Made by a program: the position numbers and the translations under genes. Below are positions 10,070-20,889 of a stretch of 64,000 nucleotides of DNA, in pieces. The stretch is taken from assembly GCA_022559845.1 (NCBI GenBank), contig CM040128.1:77997247-78061246 (forward strand), read 5' to 3'. The notes below the pieces were generated by a model. That model was given only the letters and a program-made list of their open reading frames with translations, had not been told where the DNA came from and ran no database searches. This DNA comes from Amorphophallus konjac (lineage: Eukaryota > Streptophyta > Magnoliopsida > Alismatales > Araceae). Every line of letters starts with the position of its first letter. Position 1 is the stretch's first letter.

Positions 10070-12425
10070 TGTTACATTCCTATGGTTTTGATGATGTCTC
10101 ACACTATAAATCAATCTTCTATCTCTAGATTAATGTTGTTTCATCATGTGAGTGAGTACAGTTCATTTGGTTGTCAGATAAGCATGCTATCATGATTTTA
10201 TCTACACTCTGCTTAGCTAGTACTGATTGCAGTGGGTCGACCCATCCCTTCTGATGCGTCGACTCATCTGTTTATTTGGCATAACTCCTTCAAGTCTATT
10301 CACTCTGTCTGCACAGTTTTTCACACCAGTGCATCAACTCAGTGTGGTGATGCGTAGACTCTTCTGTTCAGGTTCTTCATTTCATTAAGTCTATACATCA
10401 TCAGTTGAACGTAATAGTAATACGTTGCAGCGTCAACTCAATGGGCTGCAGCGTCAACTCAGCATGTAAAATACTGTGTTAAAAGCCTAAGTCTATACAC
10501 TCGTTTGTGAGCCTTCAACTCTGTACACTGCTTGAGCCTCACCAAAGTCTATACATTGCTTCAAGCGATTCTAGTCCATACAGTCTGCCTCCACACTAGA
10601 AGTCTGTACATCGGACTGCTTCTTGTGAAGTCTACACATTGACTCGTTCAATTCTGCAAAGCATGTTCATTAGACTATGGCGAAGTCTATACACTCGGTT
10701 CCTTGGGCAAAGTCTATACAACCGCAACCCAACACATTGAACAGCTTTCCAAGTCTATACACTAGACTTCATTTCACTAAGTCTATACACTCCCTCACTA
10801 TGTACACACTTGCTATATTGATCTCTGTAGTCTATACAATGCTTCACGTTAACACTAAGTCTATACACTTCATTATTGTTGCTGAAGGGAACAGGGTCGA
10901 CGCCTGAAGTTTAAAGCGTCCACGCATCAGTAGACGAAACTGTCACGTCGTCTTCTATTGCGTCAACGCCACAAGCAAGCAGCGTCGACGCAGCAGTTAA
11001 AATAGCAGAGACTCTTACAAGCGATGAAGCCTTCACGAAATCTTCCACTGCGTCAACGCCATCAACAAGAAGCGTCGACGCAGCGGCATAAGAGATGCCA
11101 GTATAGAAATGTACACATTCGTGCGTCAACGCCACCAACTGGCAGCGTCAACGCAGCAGTCCAAGAAAGGGACGACTTATCTCTAGATGCCTTCAATACG
11201 TCAACGCTATATGCTGATAACGTCGACGCAGCTCGGCTATCTGTTGAAGACTTGAACACTGAACTGTCGATACCGTTGCGTCAACGTAATAGGCTGATGG
11301 AGTCGATGCAGCGGTTTAGAAGTTTGAAGATTTCTGATGACTGCGTCAACTCTTAGGAGCGAGTGAGTTGACGCCATCTACCTCCAGTTACTGAGCGTAC
11401 TGGTGCTGGGCACGTGATCCGAGGATAAGGAAAATGCCCAGATGAGGACACGTGGTCTGATAGTCTACTGGATGCTGCCACGTGGTCCGAATTCTTAGGG
11501 CGGGAACTGTGGAAGCCACACGCGCCCTGCTGCTGCTCCAGGTATAAAATGAAGCCTTCGTCTTCAGATGAAGGTTGATCGAAGAAGAAGCCTGAAGAGC
11601 ATATACGTCCTTCGATCCAGAAAAGGAAAGAAAAGTGCAGAGAGAAAGAAAGAGAAAGGAAAAGAGTAGAGAGTTCAATATCTGAGAGGAGTTTGGTCGA
11701 GAGAGAGAGAGTGTGTGCTGCTTGATGAATTGCTTCGTTTGAAGCTACATTTGTTTTAGGTTTCAGAACCGATTCCTTCTCATTATTTTTTGTTTTCCAT
11801 TTTACTTTCGTTTATTTTTCATCCTTCTATTCTGATCTGAATTGTTGTCCCTCCGGTGTGTGGAGGAAGGGAGTATCACTCCAGTTTCCCTCTGTGTTGC
11901 AGAGGAAGAGAGATCGGTGATCTCTGGTGGTGTTAGTGACTGGTTGTCATTAACAGTTTCCCTCCGGTGTGTGGAGGAAGGGAGAGGTTTCTCCGGTCGT
12001 GTTCTAGCTGGGAGCTAGAACAGGTTTCAAGTTCTGTGGGTAGCAGAACTTGGTTGAGGGATTTGTCTCCCTTGGTGTTCAAGTTGTGTGGCAGCATGTT
12101 GTTCGCAGACTGAGTCTGCATTGATCTAGCATAGTCTAGTGAAATCCTCACTCTAGTTGGAGTGAGGGGTGGATGTAGATTGCGGACTGCAATCGAACCA
12201 CCTAAAAAACCGAGTGCCTCCTCTGTGGTTTGCTTCTGTTCTCTACGCTCTTCATCTGCTCGGCTCTTTGCTTCCTTGTGATTCGCTCTTCATTCTCATT
12301 TACATTCCTCTGTGTACGATTTAAGGAGGTGCGTTAGCAGTAGAAATTATATTCCGTTTAAGTTTCTTCAAATTGGGAGTGATCTATTCATCCCCCCCTT
12401 CTATATCACTCTTGCTGCGCTAACA
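10070..12425 (+). repeat. Sirevirus 3' LTR
   Basis: 2356 bp, colinear with the 5' LTR. The only indel I found is 2 bp in the GA run near 11710. About 38 substitutions by manual comparison, mostly C/T or G/A. It ends AACA followed by the target duplication CACCC (12426-12430). Confidence 0.95.
11543..11550 (+). promoter_or_regulatory. TATA box of Sirevirus 3' LTR
   Basis: TATAAAAT identical in sequence and context to the 5' LTR box. It could drive read-out transcription into the chromovirus LTR to the right. Confidence 0.65.
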
Positions 12426-14327
12426 CACCCCACCTACCAAGTCAAGTCACTCTCCTTGGTCCAAGGGCCGCCCCTCCCCTTGTATTTTTTAATTATTTTT
12501 GTGTGTGTGTGTCTCATGCCATCCCAGCCCTTCATCTCCCACTCCTAGATCCTACGGTTGTGGATGGATGTGAGATGTAACCTATTTAAGCTTGTATTTT
12601 CTATTTTAGTAGAATTAATGCCATTTGAATCAAGCGATTTCCAAGAGCAAGGGCTGGTGCGCCCCCCCTCCTCTCTCCTCCCTCTCCCCCTTGAAGCTGT
12701 GAAGGCTTCCATTCTGAGGTGTGACGCCTCGTGTATCGGTTCCGACGATCGCCGCCGCCGCCACGAGCCGCCACCGCACCGCCTTCGCCATCAACGGAGT
12801 TCTGCCTGCATAGTACCATAGAAGCTTCCACGAATTTCCTGTCTCAGCCCCGAGCTCCGATAGATCTGAAATTTTAGTGGATGTTCCAGAGGTGTCAAGG
12901 ACATCCCAAAAATTTTGGTTTGCCATTCAGATCTCGTTTCATATTTTTTGATTTTCGTCCACTCTTCCATTTCGGTTCTGCCAGAGTTCTGTCCAGATTC
13001 ATCCCTGCTCTAAATTTCATGTCTTAGGTCTACTTTTTGATTTATTTTGGCTCGTCCAATTTTACTGGAGGTTCCACCCATCCGCCCCTTCATCCACAAT
13101 TTTTATCAATTTTTGGTTCGTCCATCTCATATTTTCTAAAATTCGTTCTCAGTCCCAGCTACAGTTTTGTCCCCCTGTTCCCAGATCCATCCACCAGTCA
13201 CCCCAAAAATCATAGTAAATCACCAACACCTCTGAATCAAATTCCAAAAATAGTCTCAGTTCCGTGGTTTGATCTCCTACAACTTTGAAGAAGAGCTCAA
13301 GAGCTGAATTGGAGGTTTACTAGGCAGTCAATGGTGGTTCTCAGACAAGTACCCTGCAAATCTGAGGTTTCGGTTACTGTACAACAGGGGCTTGTAAATT
13401 CATTAAAGTTCTGATCCGACCAGATCCAGTCGATCTCTCTGGATCTAGATCGAAGCATTTGAAGAGAGCTTTCCAACGATAGCTCATGCGTCCCGATCCG
13501 ACGTTGGGATTGCTCGCATGGGTCGTTTTCACCAGAGCGCGCGCCTGAAAATAGCAACTAAAAATCCGTGGGCAGCAACTTCAAAGCTTGGGAATCGGGA
13601 CCGATCGACCCCCGATCGGTGTTCCCGGCCGACCGCCGTCCGTGGAGGCACGCCACCAGGGGTCCCCATCATAGTGGGTCCCACCCCCGCAGATCCGGAG
13701 GACAGCGCTGTCCGTGGGTCCTGCGGGCCCGCAGAACCCGCCGTTCGGCAAGCACGAAAATGCGGAGTTCGGCAACACCGGGCGACATCAAGATGCTGCC
13801 CGTCAACCCGAGTTGCGTGATTCCCGGGCTCCACATGTGACCTTTTACCTCCCTGTGTGGAGTGGGTCAAATCTTTGTATTGCTGTGATATTGTTTAACC
13901 GGGAGTCCGTGATTCGGCCGGGGTTGTCTTCGCCACGCCGGGTGCGTGGAGGTAATGGTCCGAACCTCTTGGCGTTCATTTGCTTAGCTAGTATATGATC
14001 TGTTGCCACTGCCGAGAGTGTAGGTACTAGCCCGTGTGTCCATGTCACCGCTGTGAGAGTGAGAGTGACCCGTCCCGCGACTCGATCCGAGTCCGGAAGT
14101 TGAGTCGGACTACCCTTGACCTCCGCCGGTTCCTTAACCGCGCACGGTCCGCGCTTTCCCTCGCTTGGGACGACGAGTGAGCTTCCACTTCTGTTAGCGA
14201 CGTTTTGCCACTAGGAGCTCGTAGTGTCGGGCTTAGTGTCTCCCTAGTGTGTGCTGCTGGTCGCGTCTTCATCTAGAGTCCGAGGGTGGCACCTAATAGT
14301 GTCGTCTCCCGTGTCCGTCCCGCATCA
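12426..14327 (+). repeat. Chromovirus 5' LTR, part 2
   Basis: Resumes the LTR after the Sirevirus, colinear with 17645-19547. It contains a GC-rich block (CGCCGCCGCC near 12745) and ends CCCGCATCA directly before the primer site. No strong TATA box; CTATTTAAGC near 12582 is the best candidate. Confidence 0.92.
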
Positions 14328-14330
14328 GTT

Positions 14331-14342
14331 TGGTATCAGAGC
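14331..14342 (+). other. Primer binding site, tRNA-iMet type (chromovirus)
   Basis: TGGTATCAGAGC, starting 3 nt after the LTR end. Its presence in the right place confirms the LTR boundary. Confidence 0.92.
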
Positions 14343-14703
14343 GAGTCGAGTCTAGGGTAGTCATTGCATAAGTCTTGCATGCATCATGGTCTAAGTCGAG
14401 TCTAGGATCATCATCATTTTCTAAACACAAAGAAAAGAGTGTTTTAAAATTGCATTTCATCCCGATATCCCGGTATATCAAAAGGTGTTGTCCGAACGTT
14501 AGGTTACGCCTATCGGGAAGACTGCACACTTGCAAGAGTGATCTTCGGATCGATTAACTCCGCCACGTACCGGATATTGGTTTAGGTCTAGGTGCATTAG
14601 TCGGTGTTTGCATTAGTTAGTGCATTCCAACCTTGCATAGCCGGTCTAGTGTCGTGTCCAAGTGACGGCATGTCCAACATGTAGTCCCCCCCCCCAATTT
14701 CCC
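14343..14703 (+). other. Chromovirus untranslated leader
   Basis: About 360 bp between the primer site and the first gag-frame ATG. It contains no long ORF. A short near-duplicate (AGTCGAGTCTAGGGTAGTCAT and AGTCGAGTCTAGGATCATCAT) lies at 14344 and 14395, and a C12 run ends near 14694. Confidence 0.7.
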
Positions 14704-16029
14704 ATGGATTCCCAATCACCTGGGTAATATGGCCGTTGGTCCACCCATGGGCTTGGCAACCACCCACTCCACTTCCGTAGGCCCGAAGCCTCGGATTTTT
14801 ATGGCTCCAATGGCCCGGGCGACTACCTCAAGTGGGAGGCCGCCATGGACACACACTTTGATTGTTATACTATGTCCGAGGCAATGCAATTCTCTTTCGC
14901 CAAAGAGCGGCTTCTTCATGAGGCTGCCGAAAAGTGGGATTACATCGAAAGAATGAGAGAGGTTAGGGGGCAATGGCCCATCGAGTCATGGTGGGACATG
15001 AAGAGAGAGCTTAGGAAGGTCTACGTGCCCCAACCGGTCACCTCCAACCGGCCCCACCAAATCACTTCCAACCAAGTGAGTCCTAGTCGGAGGCAAAGAG
15101 CCCCACACGTAGATGAGCCAAGACCCACTCCTAGGATGGTTGACTACGGGCGAGTCCACCATGATATCCCTATTCCAACCCACTCCGTTGCCGAACGTAT
15201 GCAAATGATTTTGGACCGGTTGGATGGGGTGGATAGGACACGTACTTCTAGTGATGTACTCCAACCCGAGCCTAAGGAGGTCATCGCCGGTAGTCTTAAC
15301 CCGGCCCCATCAACGGAGTCCCCAAGCCCTCTCCCCATCATAGTGGATCCTCTTCTCCCACCCACGAGAGCCCCATTGCCTACACCCCCTGTCCGTCAGG
15401 AGGATAAGGGTAGGGACCCACTTATCAGGGAGCGTAGTGGGTCACGACAGCAGTGTTATCGCTGCCAGGGGTTCGGCCACTACGCCGGACAATGTCCCAC
15501 TCGGACATCTCTAGCCATAAGGGACAAAGGGGTTGGAGAAGCCCCACTCTCCGATCTTTATTCTAAGCCACCTCAGCCCGAGCCACCCGTGTTTCTAACG
15601 GGTATGCTTGTCATTGCCGAGCCGCTTCTTAGCTGGCTCAGGAAGGGCTTGGTCCCACTTCCCTTCCCATCTATGGACCCTATCCTACCTCTGGTGCCAA
15701 TCAATTCATTTCATACCACTTTCCGGTCTAGTCACTATGTGGATACATTGGATGACCTTCTTAAAGGGTTAGACCGGCAGTGGATATTTACGCACTTGTT
15801 GGCTCCAGGCTTCGACCAACCCACCGGTCGTAGTTTCACTCATCCCGCTTTAGGGTCCATCACCTCCGTGTACACCGTGGGTCATGTTACCACGGAGGTT
15901 CTTCTACTCCTCCCTATGCCGGCCGAGTCCGACTTCATTCCCCTTTGCCCAAGGGAGGAATCTTACTTTCTACCAATGACTGTCGTCCCATCTCTCACAA
16001 TGAATGAAGGTGATCATTTACACCTCTAA
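14704..16029 (+). pseudogene. gag: Chromovirus-like Gag with CCHC finger
   Basis: The frame opens at ATG 14704 (MDSQSPG), hits TAA at 14725-14727, then is open to TAA at 16027-16029. It has a Gypsy gag core: DFYGSNGPGDYLKWE, then a segment with SEAMQFSFAKERLL and W-P-I-E-S-W-W-D-M-K-R-E-L-R-K-V-Y-V-P matching the usual gag end block. A proline-rich linker follows, then the zinc knuckle CYRCQGFGHYAGQCP at 15454-15498. After the finger, where protease should follow, about 170 codons have no D-T/S-G motif and no recognised domain. The Gag would build particles. One early stop suggests decay, unless translation starts at a later codon. Confidence 0.75.
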
Positions 16030-16383
16030 GATTTCCAAATGTGGGACAGTGATTTGTGGAAGCCTAGTCCGAGGGGTCATACCTTCTTTGATCCCTTCGA
16101 CCCATTCTCTTGTGGACCCCGTGACCCACCATATTTGCTCCACCTTTTCGAGAGAGTCCACCATCATACCCCCACCGTCTCATCTCCCTTCATGGATGAA
16201 GGAGATCAACAACACCTTCTAGACTTCCACACATGGGATCTTGAGATGAGGGAATCCATATCGAGGGGTCACACATTCTTTGATCCCTTCGATCCCTTTC
16301 TTAGTGGGCCCCTTGGTCCACAATCTCCATTCCACTTCTTTAGGGGAGGTCACCATTATACCCCTCCCCCATGGACCGGGCCA
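16000..16383 (+). repeat. 192-bp tandem duplication, in coding frame
   Basis: Units at 16000-16191 and 16192-16383 begin ATG[A/G]ATGAAGG and share RGHTFFDPFDPF when translated. The period is a multiple of three, so the frame is kept. The gag-terminating TAA in unit 1 corresponds to a sense codon in unit 2. Confidence 0.85.
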
Positions 16384-16545
16384 TCGGCACCCACCGAGTC
16401 CGTTCACGGGCGAGAGACACCCGACCCTCCTGTTCCACCCAAACCTCCCAAATCCAAAGGACCGTCTTATGGTTGTACCGACATTCAGTCACACTTAGGG
16501 TATGCATGGCACACCTTCGGATGTCCTGGACCACCTTGCATATGA
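16030..16545 (+). pseudogene. Unrecognised coding-like segment downstream of Gag
   Basis: Continues the gag frame past the TAA at 16027 to a TGA at 16543. The product is rich in Pro, His and Phe and carries the duplicated RGHTFFDPFDPF block. I recognise no protease, RT or RNase H motif. It occupies the place where about 3 kb of pol is missing, so it may be an ancient rearranged segment or a captured sequence. Frame conservation through the 192-bp duplication argues that it was once translated, probably as a Gag extension. Downstream, 16546-16671 is a short spacer with several stops. Confidence 0.5.
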
Positions 16546-16671
16546 TTGGGTCGAACAAACATTAGGTTTGTTTAGGGTTGTGTGTGCATCCGTGTGTTTT
16601 TATTTTGCTAAGCATTTTAGGAGTGCATAGTGAGTCTGCCGAGTCTAGTGCTAGGCATGTTAGGAGTCTGC

Positions 16672-17379
16672 ATGAGTGAGGCCAGCAATGCACGTTACAA
16701 AGAGCTAGCCGATGCCCATCGACACCACCGAGAGTTCCAAGAGGGCGAATATGTCATGATCAGGGTAAGACCTGAACGGTTTCCCTCTGGAACCGTTAAG
16801 AAGTTGCAAGCTCGCGGAGCCGGTCCATTCAGAGTGTTGAAACGCGTTGGATCCAATGTGTACGTTGTGGACTTACCCGAGGAATATGGTATAAGCTCTA
16901 CCTTCAATGTATCGGATCTTGTTGCATATAGGGACCCAGCGGTGATCCCTAGTGAGCCTTTTGAGCCATCTCCTCCCTTTGAGAGTGATCCCACACCTGA
17001 GTGTCCACTTCCACCTCCAACCCCTTTTTCACGGCAGCGTGAGCATATAGATCGTATACTGGACGAGCAAGTGACAGTTACCAGGAGTGGATCTTACCCG
17101 CGCTACCTAGTGCGATGGAGAGGACGGCCCGCTACTGAGGACACATGGATCACACATGGCGAGTTGCAGCAGATCGATCCGGACCTTCTGGAGCGATATA
17201 AGAGTGATGCCGACCCTTACTCAACAGGGTCGAGTTTCTCCCACCCGGGGAGAATTGGTGCGGACACCCGAGCAGTTGAGCGGCGCGACACGCCGAGCCA
17301 CCGGTACCGCACACGGAGCACGACTCAAGCCACCTCAGCGTCCATCTGGCTCGGAGACAGCCTGGAGACTCCGCCTTGA
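16672..17379 (+). CDS. Chromovirus integrase C-terminus plus chromodomain
   Basis: From ATG 16672 (MSEASNARYKELADAHR) the frame shows the integrase C-terminal GPF/Y module (RVRPERFPSG, ARGAGPFRVLKRVGSN, TFNVSDLVAYR). A chromodomain follows (HIDRILDEQVTV, RYLVRWRGRPATEDTWI, LQQIDPDLLERY). Chromodomains of this group bind histone marks and guide integration to heterochromatin. The catalytic core and zinc finger are missing, so it cannot integrate on its own. The frame crosses the polypurine tract and stops at 17377-17379, 124 nt inside the 3' LTR. It is open over about 235 codons despite the lack of pol, suggesting past selection or recent loss. The in-frame ORF can be extended to ATG 16630, but homology starts near 16672. 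Confidence 0.85.
   Translation: MSEASNARYKELADAHRHHREFQEGEYVMIRVRPERFPSGTVKKLQARGAGPFRVLKRVGSNVYVVDLPEEYGISSTFNVSDLVAYRDPAVIPSEPFEPSPPFESDPTPECPLPPPTPFSRQREHIDRILDEQVTVTRSGSYPRYLVRWRGRPATEDTWITHGELQQIDPDLLERYKSDADPYSTGSSFSHPGRIGADTRAVERRDTPSHRYRTRSTTQATSASIWLGDSLETPP
17247..17255 (+). other. Polypurine tract of chromovirus
   Basis: GGGGAGAAT directly before TGGTGCGG of the 3' LTR. It lies inside the chromodomain reading frame. Confidence 0.7.
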
Positions 17380-19547
17380 GCCTCCCCATTTATCATATTT
17401 AGTTAGCCTTTATGTGTGTGTAATTTGTGTTTATTTCGTTGTATTTGGTTTGCTATTTTGATTGTAAGAGGGGCTTATGTACAATTTGGACCCCGTGGGC
17501 CCCACGGGCCCCCCAGGCCCCATCCCATTGAGCCACCTCAGCCAAGGGCCCCATGTGGGGTCAGTCAACATGTCAAATGGAGGCTTCTAGATAGGTGGGC
17601 CAAGTGGGGGACAAGTGGCTTGGAAAGTCCACATTTTGGCCACCCACCCCACCTACCAAGTCAAGCCACTCTCCTTGGTCCAAGGGCCGCCCCTCCCCTT
17701 GTATTTTTTAATTATTTTTGTGTGTGTGTGTCTCATGCCATCCCAGCCCTTCATCTCCCACTCCTAGATCCTACGGTTGTGGATGGATGTGAGATGTAAC
17801 CTATTTAAGCTTGTATTTTCCATTTTAGTAGAATTAATGCCATTTGAATCAAGCAATTTCCAAGAGCAAGGGCTGGTGCGCCCCCCCTCCTCTCTCCTCC
17901 CTCTCCCCCTTGAAGCTGTGAAGGCTTCCATTCTGAGGTGTGACGCCTCGTGTATCGGTTCCGACGATCGCCGCCGCCGCCACGAGCCGCCACCGCACCG
18001 CCTTCGCCATCAACGGAGTTCTGCCCGTGCAGTACCACAGAAGCTTCCATGAATTTCCTGTCTCATCCCCGAGCTCAGATAGATCTGGAAATTTTAGTGG
18101 ATGTTCCAGAGGTGTCAAGGACATCCCAAAAATTTTGGTTTGCCATTCAGATCTCGTTTCATATTTTTTGATTTTCATCCACTCTCCATTTCGGTTCTGC
18201 CAGAGTTCTATCTAGATTCATCCCCGCCCTGAGTTTCATGTCTTAGGTCTACTTTTTGATTTATTTTGGTTCGTCCGATTTTATTGGAGGTTCCACCCAT
18301 CCACCCCTTCATCCATAATTTTTCTCGATTTTTGGTTCGTCCATCGCATATTTTCTAAAATTCGTTCTCAGTCCCAGCTACAGTTCTGTCCCCCTGTTCC
18401 CAGATCCGACCACCAGTCACCCCCAAAAATTATAGTAAATCACCACCACCTCCGAATCCAATTCCAAAAATAGTTCCAGTTCCGTGGTTTGATCCCCTAC
18501 AACTTTGAAGAAGATCTCAAGAGCTGAATCAGAGGTTTACTAGGTGGTCAACAGTGGTTCTCAGACAAGTACCCTACAAATCTGAGGTTTCGGTTACTGT
18601 ACAACAGGGGCTTGTAAATTCATTAAAGTTCTGATCCGACCAGATCCAGCAGATCTCTCTGGGTCTAGATCTAAGCATTTGAAGAGAGCTTTCCAATGAT
18701 AGCTCATGCGTCCCGATCCGATGTTGGGATTGCTCGCAGCGGCCGTTTTCGCCGGAGCGCGCGCCTGAAAATAGCAACTAAAAATCCGTGGGCAGCAACT
18801 TCAAAGCTTGGGAATCGGGACCGATCGACCCCCGATCGGTGTTCCCGGCCGACCGCCATCCGTGGAGGCACGCCACCAGGGGTCCCCATCATAGTGGGTC
18901 CCACCCCCGCAGATCTGGAGGACAGCGCTATCCGTGGGCCCCGCGGGCCCGCAGAACCCGCCGTTCGGCAAGCACGAAAACGCGGAGTTCGGCGCCGCCG
19001 GGCGACATCAAGATGCTGCCCGTCAACCCGAGTTGCGTGATTCCCGGGCTCCACATGTGACCTTTTACCTCCCTGCGTGGAGTGGGTCAAATCTTTGTAT
19101 TGCTGTGATATTGTTTAACCGGAAGTCCGTGATTCGGCCGGGGTTATCTTCGCCACGCCGGGTGCGTGGAGGTAATGGTCCGAACCTCTTGGCGTTCATT
19201 TGCTTAGCTAGTATATGGTCTGTTGCCGCTGCCGAGAGTGTATGTACTAGCCCGTGTGTCCATGTCACCGCTGTGAGAGTGAGAGTGACCCGTCCCGCGA
19301 CTCGATCCGAGTCCGGAAGTTGAGTCGGACTACCCTTGACCTCCGTCGGTTCCTTAACCGCGCACGGTCCGCGCTTTCCCTCGCTTGGGATGATGAGTGA
19401 GCTTCCACTTCTGTTAGCGACGTTTTGCCACTAGGAGCTCGTAGTGTCGGGCTTAGTGTCTCCCTGGTGTGTGCTGCTGGTCGCGTCTTCATCTGGAGTC
19501 TGAGGGTGGCACCTAATAGTGTCGTCTCCCGTGTCCGTCCCGCATCA
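17256..19547 (+). repeat. Chromovirus 3' LTR (uninterrupted)
   Basis: 2292 bp, TGGTGCGG...CCGCATCA, followed by GTGTG. It preserves the pre-insertion site of the Sirevirus (GGCCACCCACCCCACCTACC near 17638). The first 124 nt are coding (see chromodomain entry). Confidence 0.94.
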
Positions 19548-19552
19548 GTGTG

Positions 19553-19775
19553 TGCCGCACAATCTGGAGTGAACCTCCTACATAATGGCTCGAGCCTTGG
19601 CTGAGGAGATGCATCTCAGAAGAATTGACTTGTCCTTCTCTTGGTCAAGTCGGTACATGCAGTCGTCAATCAACTTGTAGGATGTTGCTCGACGGAGTAG
19701 TTGAACCCTTTGAGCTCGGTTAGGAGGGAGCCACCCTTTCTTGAACTTGACGATGGGCTCATGCCAATCTTCTTC
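19553..19775 (-). pseudogene. T element: RNase H-integrase junction and integrase N-terminus
   Basis: Minus-strand reading gives the lead-in YKLIDDCMYRL...ILLRC and then, after an in-frame TAG, EVHSRLCG, the first His of the HHCC finger. It continues exactly at base 500 after the GTGTG duplication. Earlier bases of this stretch are linker. Confidence 0.7.
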
Positions 19776-20249
19776 TTATGGAGGAGTGTTCTGGTCGGGG
19801 TCATGGACCTCATAGACGGTGAGACTGGAGCTGCCTTCGAGTGAGCCCGGCATCAGTCTTTTGTGTTTGACCGTGATGTTGACCTCGCCCTCGGGCAGGA
19901 GCTTGATGGCCGTAGCCAGTTTGGCCAGGGCATCCGCCTGGGCGTTGTTGCTTCTGGGAACATGATCTATTTCAAAGAAATAAAACTTCTGGGTTAATTT
20001 GGTGACGACGGCGTGGTACGGAATCAACTCCGATTTCCGCAAGTCATAAATGCCGAGGACTTGCCGAACTATTAGCTGAGAGTCCCCGTAGGCTTTGAGG
20101 CATTTGATGCCCATGTCGAGAGCCATCTGAAGCCCAATGATCAGAGCTTTGTACACGGCTTCATTATTGGTCAGGGACTTCATAAGAGTGCATGAGTTGT
20201 ATAAAACTCCACCCTGAGGGGTTAGGAAGACGATGCCGGCACCCACCAT
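19776..20249 (-). pseudogene. T element second RNase H-like domain
   Basis: A 157-codon open stretch with the retroviral-type RNase H pattern: VGAGIVF, then NNEAVYKAL with the catalytic Glu, YGDSQLIVRQ with a catalytic Asp, HVPRSNNAQADALAKLA with the last Asp. A further RNase H domain behind the RT-linked one is characteristic of Tat-type Gypsy elements. The first catalytic Asp lies just upstream in another frame (20250-20300), so the domain is broken by a frameshift. The following residues lead toward the integrase. Confidence 0.75.
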
Positions 20250-20469
20250 TCCGGATGGATCCTGGTTGCTCCGAGTAATCCCCCAGGAAGCGCCATCGAA
20301 GTAGAGCTCCCAGCAGGGTACATTGGCTCAAGAGCGCTTTGATGCCGGTAATGTAAGACATCTCTGGCCTGTTCAACCGGTTGTTGGGATTGGACAGCAA
20401 GGGACTCTCGTCAGGGAGCTCCGTATTGAGAGGAGAGTTATCCGGTACTGGATGGGCTGCCAAGAATTC

Positions 20470-20830
20470 AGCCATGCCCTATCCCTTGATTGATTTTCTG
20501 GGGACATAAGTAATGTCGTATTCCATTAGCAGGAGAGCCCACTTTCCCAGTCGGCCTGAGAGGACGGGCTATCTGAGAAGGTACTTCAGGGGGTCGTGCT
20601 TGGATATGAGTTCGACTCGATGGGACTGGAGATAATGCCGCAGCTTCTTGACGGTGAATACCAATGCCAAGTAGACTTTCTCTATGGGGGAGTAGCGATG
20701 CTCAACATTGATCAGTTTCTAGCTGAGGTAGTAGAGTGGATGCTCTTTACCTTCCTCATTAACTTGCGCCAACAGAGCTCCTAACGAAGCATCCATGGCG
20801 GCAATGTAAAGTATAAGGGGTTTGCCCGTG
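20470..20830 (-). pseudogene. T element RT-linked RNase H (three stops)
   Basis: Minus-strand frame shows LYIAAMDASLGALLAQ, RYSPIEKVYLALVF, KLRHY, ISKHDPLKYLL and LSGRLGKWALLL, then the exit motif AEFLAAHPVPD, in the canonical order of the RT-connected RNase H. TAG stops interrupt it after YYLS, after KYLLR and after RKSIKG. The domain removed the RNA strand during reverse transcription; it is now non-functional. Confidence 0.75.
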
Positions 20831-20889
20831 ACTGGTGCCCCCAGTACCGGGGGAGTAAAAAGATACTCCTTGATTTGCACGAAAGAAGT

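Larger units (their letters stand above)
895..12425 (+). mobile_element. Sirevirus-type Ty1/Copia element, nearly intact
   Basis: Full-length element inserted in the chromovirus 5' LTR. LTRs of 2358 bp (895-3252) and 2356 bp (10070-12425) start TGTT and end AACA. The target duplication is CACCT (890-894) and CACCC (12426-12430), one transition apart; the empty site survives in the 3' LTR copy near 17640. The element has an iMet primer site, a gag with one CCHC finger and a long coiled coil, a pol open frame with all catalytic motifs, about 1.5 kb of non-coding 3' DNA with repeated GGGGGAG tracts, and a perfect polypurine tract. By eye the LTRs differ at roughly 35-40 sites, mostly transitions, about 1.6 percent. 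Two apparent frameshifts near the gag/pol junction probably kill it. Confidence 0.95.
501..19547 (+). mobile_element. Non-autonomous chromovirus (Ty3/Gypsy), nested host of a Sirevirus
   Basis: The two LTRs (501-14327, itself interrupted, and 17256-19547) begin TGGTGCGG and end CCGCATCA, imperfect inverted termini. The 5-bp target duplication GTGTG is perfect (496-500 and 19548-19552). With the nested Copia removed, the 5' LTR is 2291 bp and the 3' LTR 2292 bp. The interior is only about 2.9 kb. It has an iMet primer site, a gag-like region with CCHC finger, an unrecognised repeat-bearing segment, and an integrase C-terminus with chromodomain. Protease, RT, RNase H and the integrase core are absent, so mobilisation would need proteins from a relative. 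Insertion is into the integrase region of element T. Confidence 0.9.

Noticed and set aside
14729..14956. A 75-codon plus-strand ORF at the start of the chromovirus interior
   Set aside because: The gag homology (FYGSNGPGDYLKWE) lies in the neighbouring frame; this ORF is a shadow.
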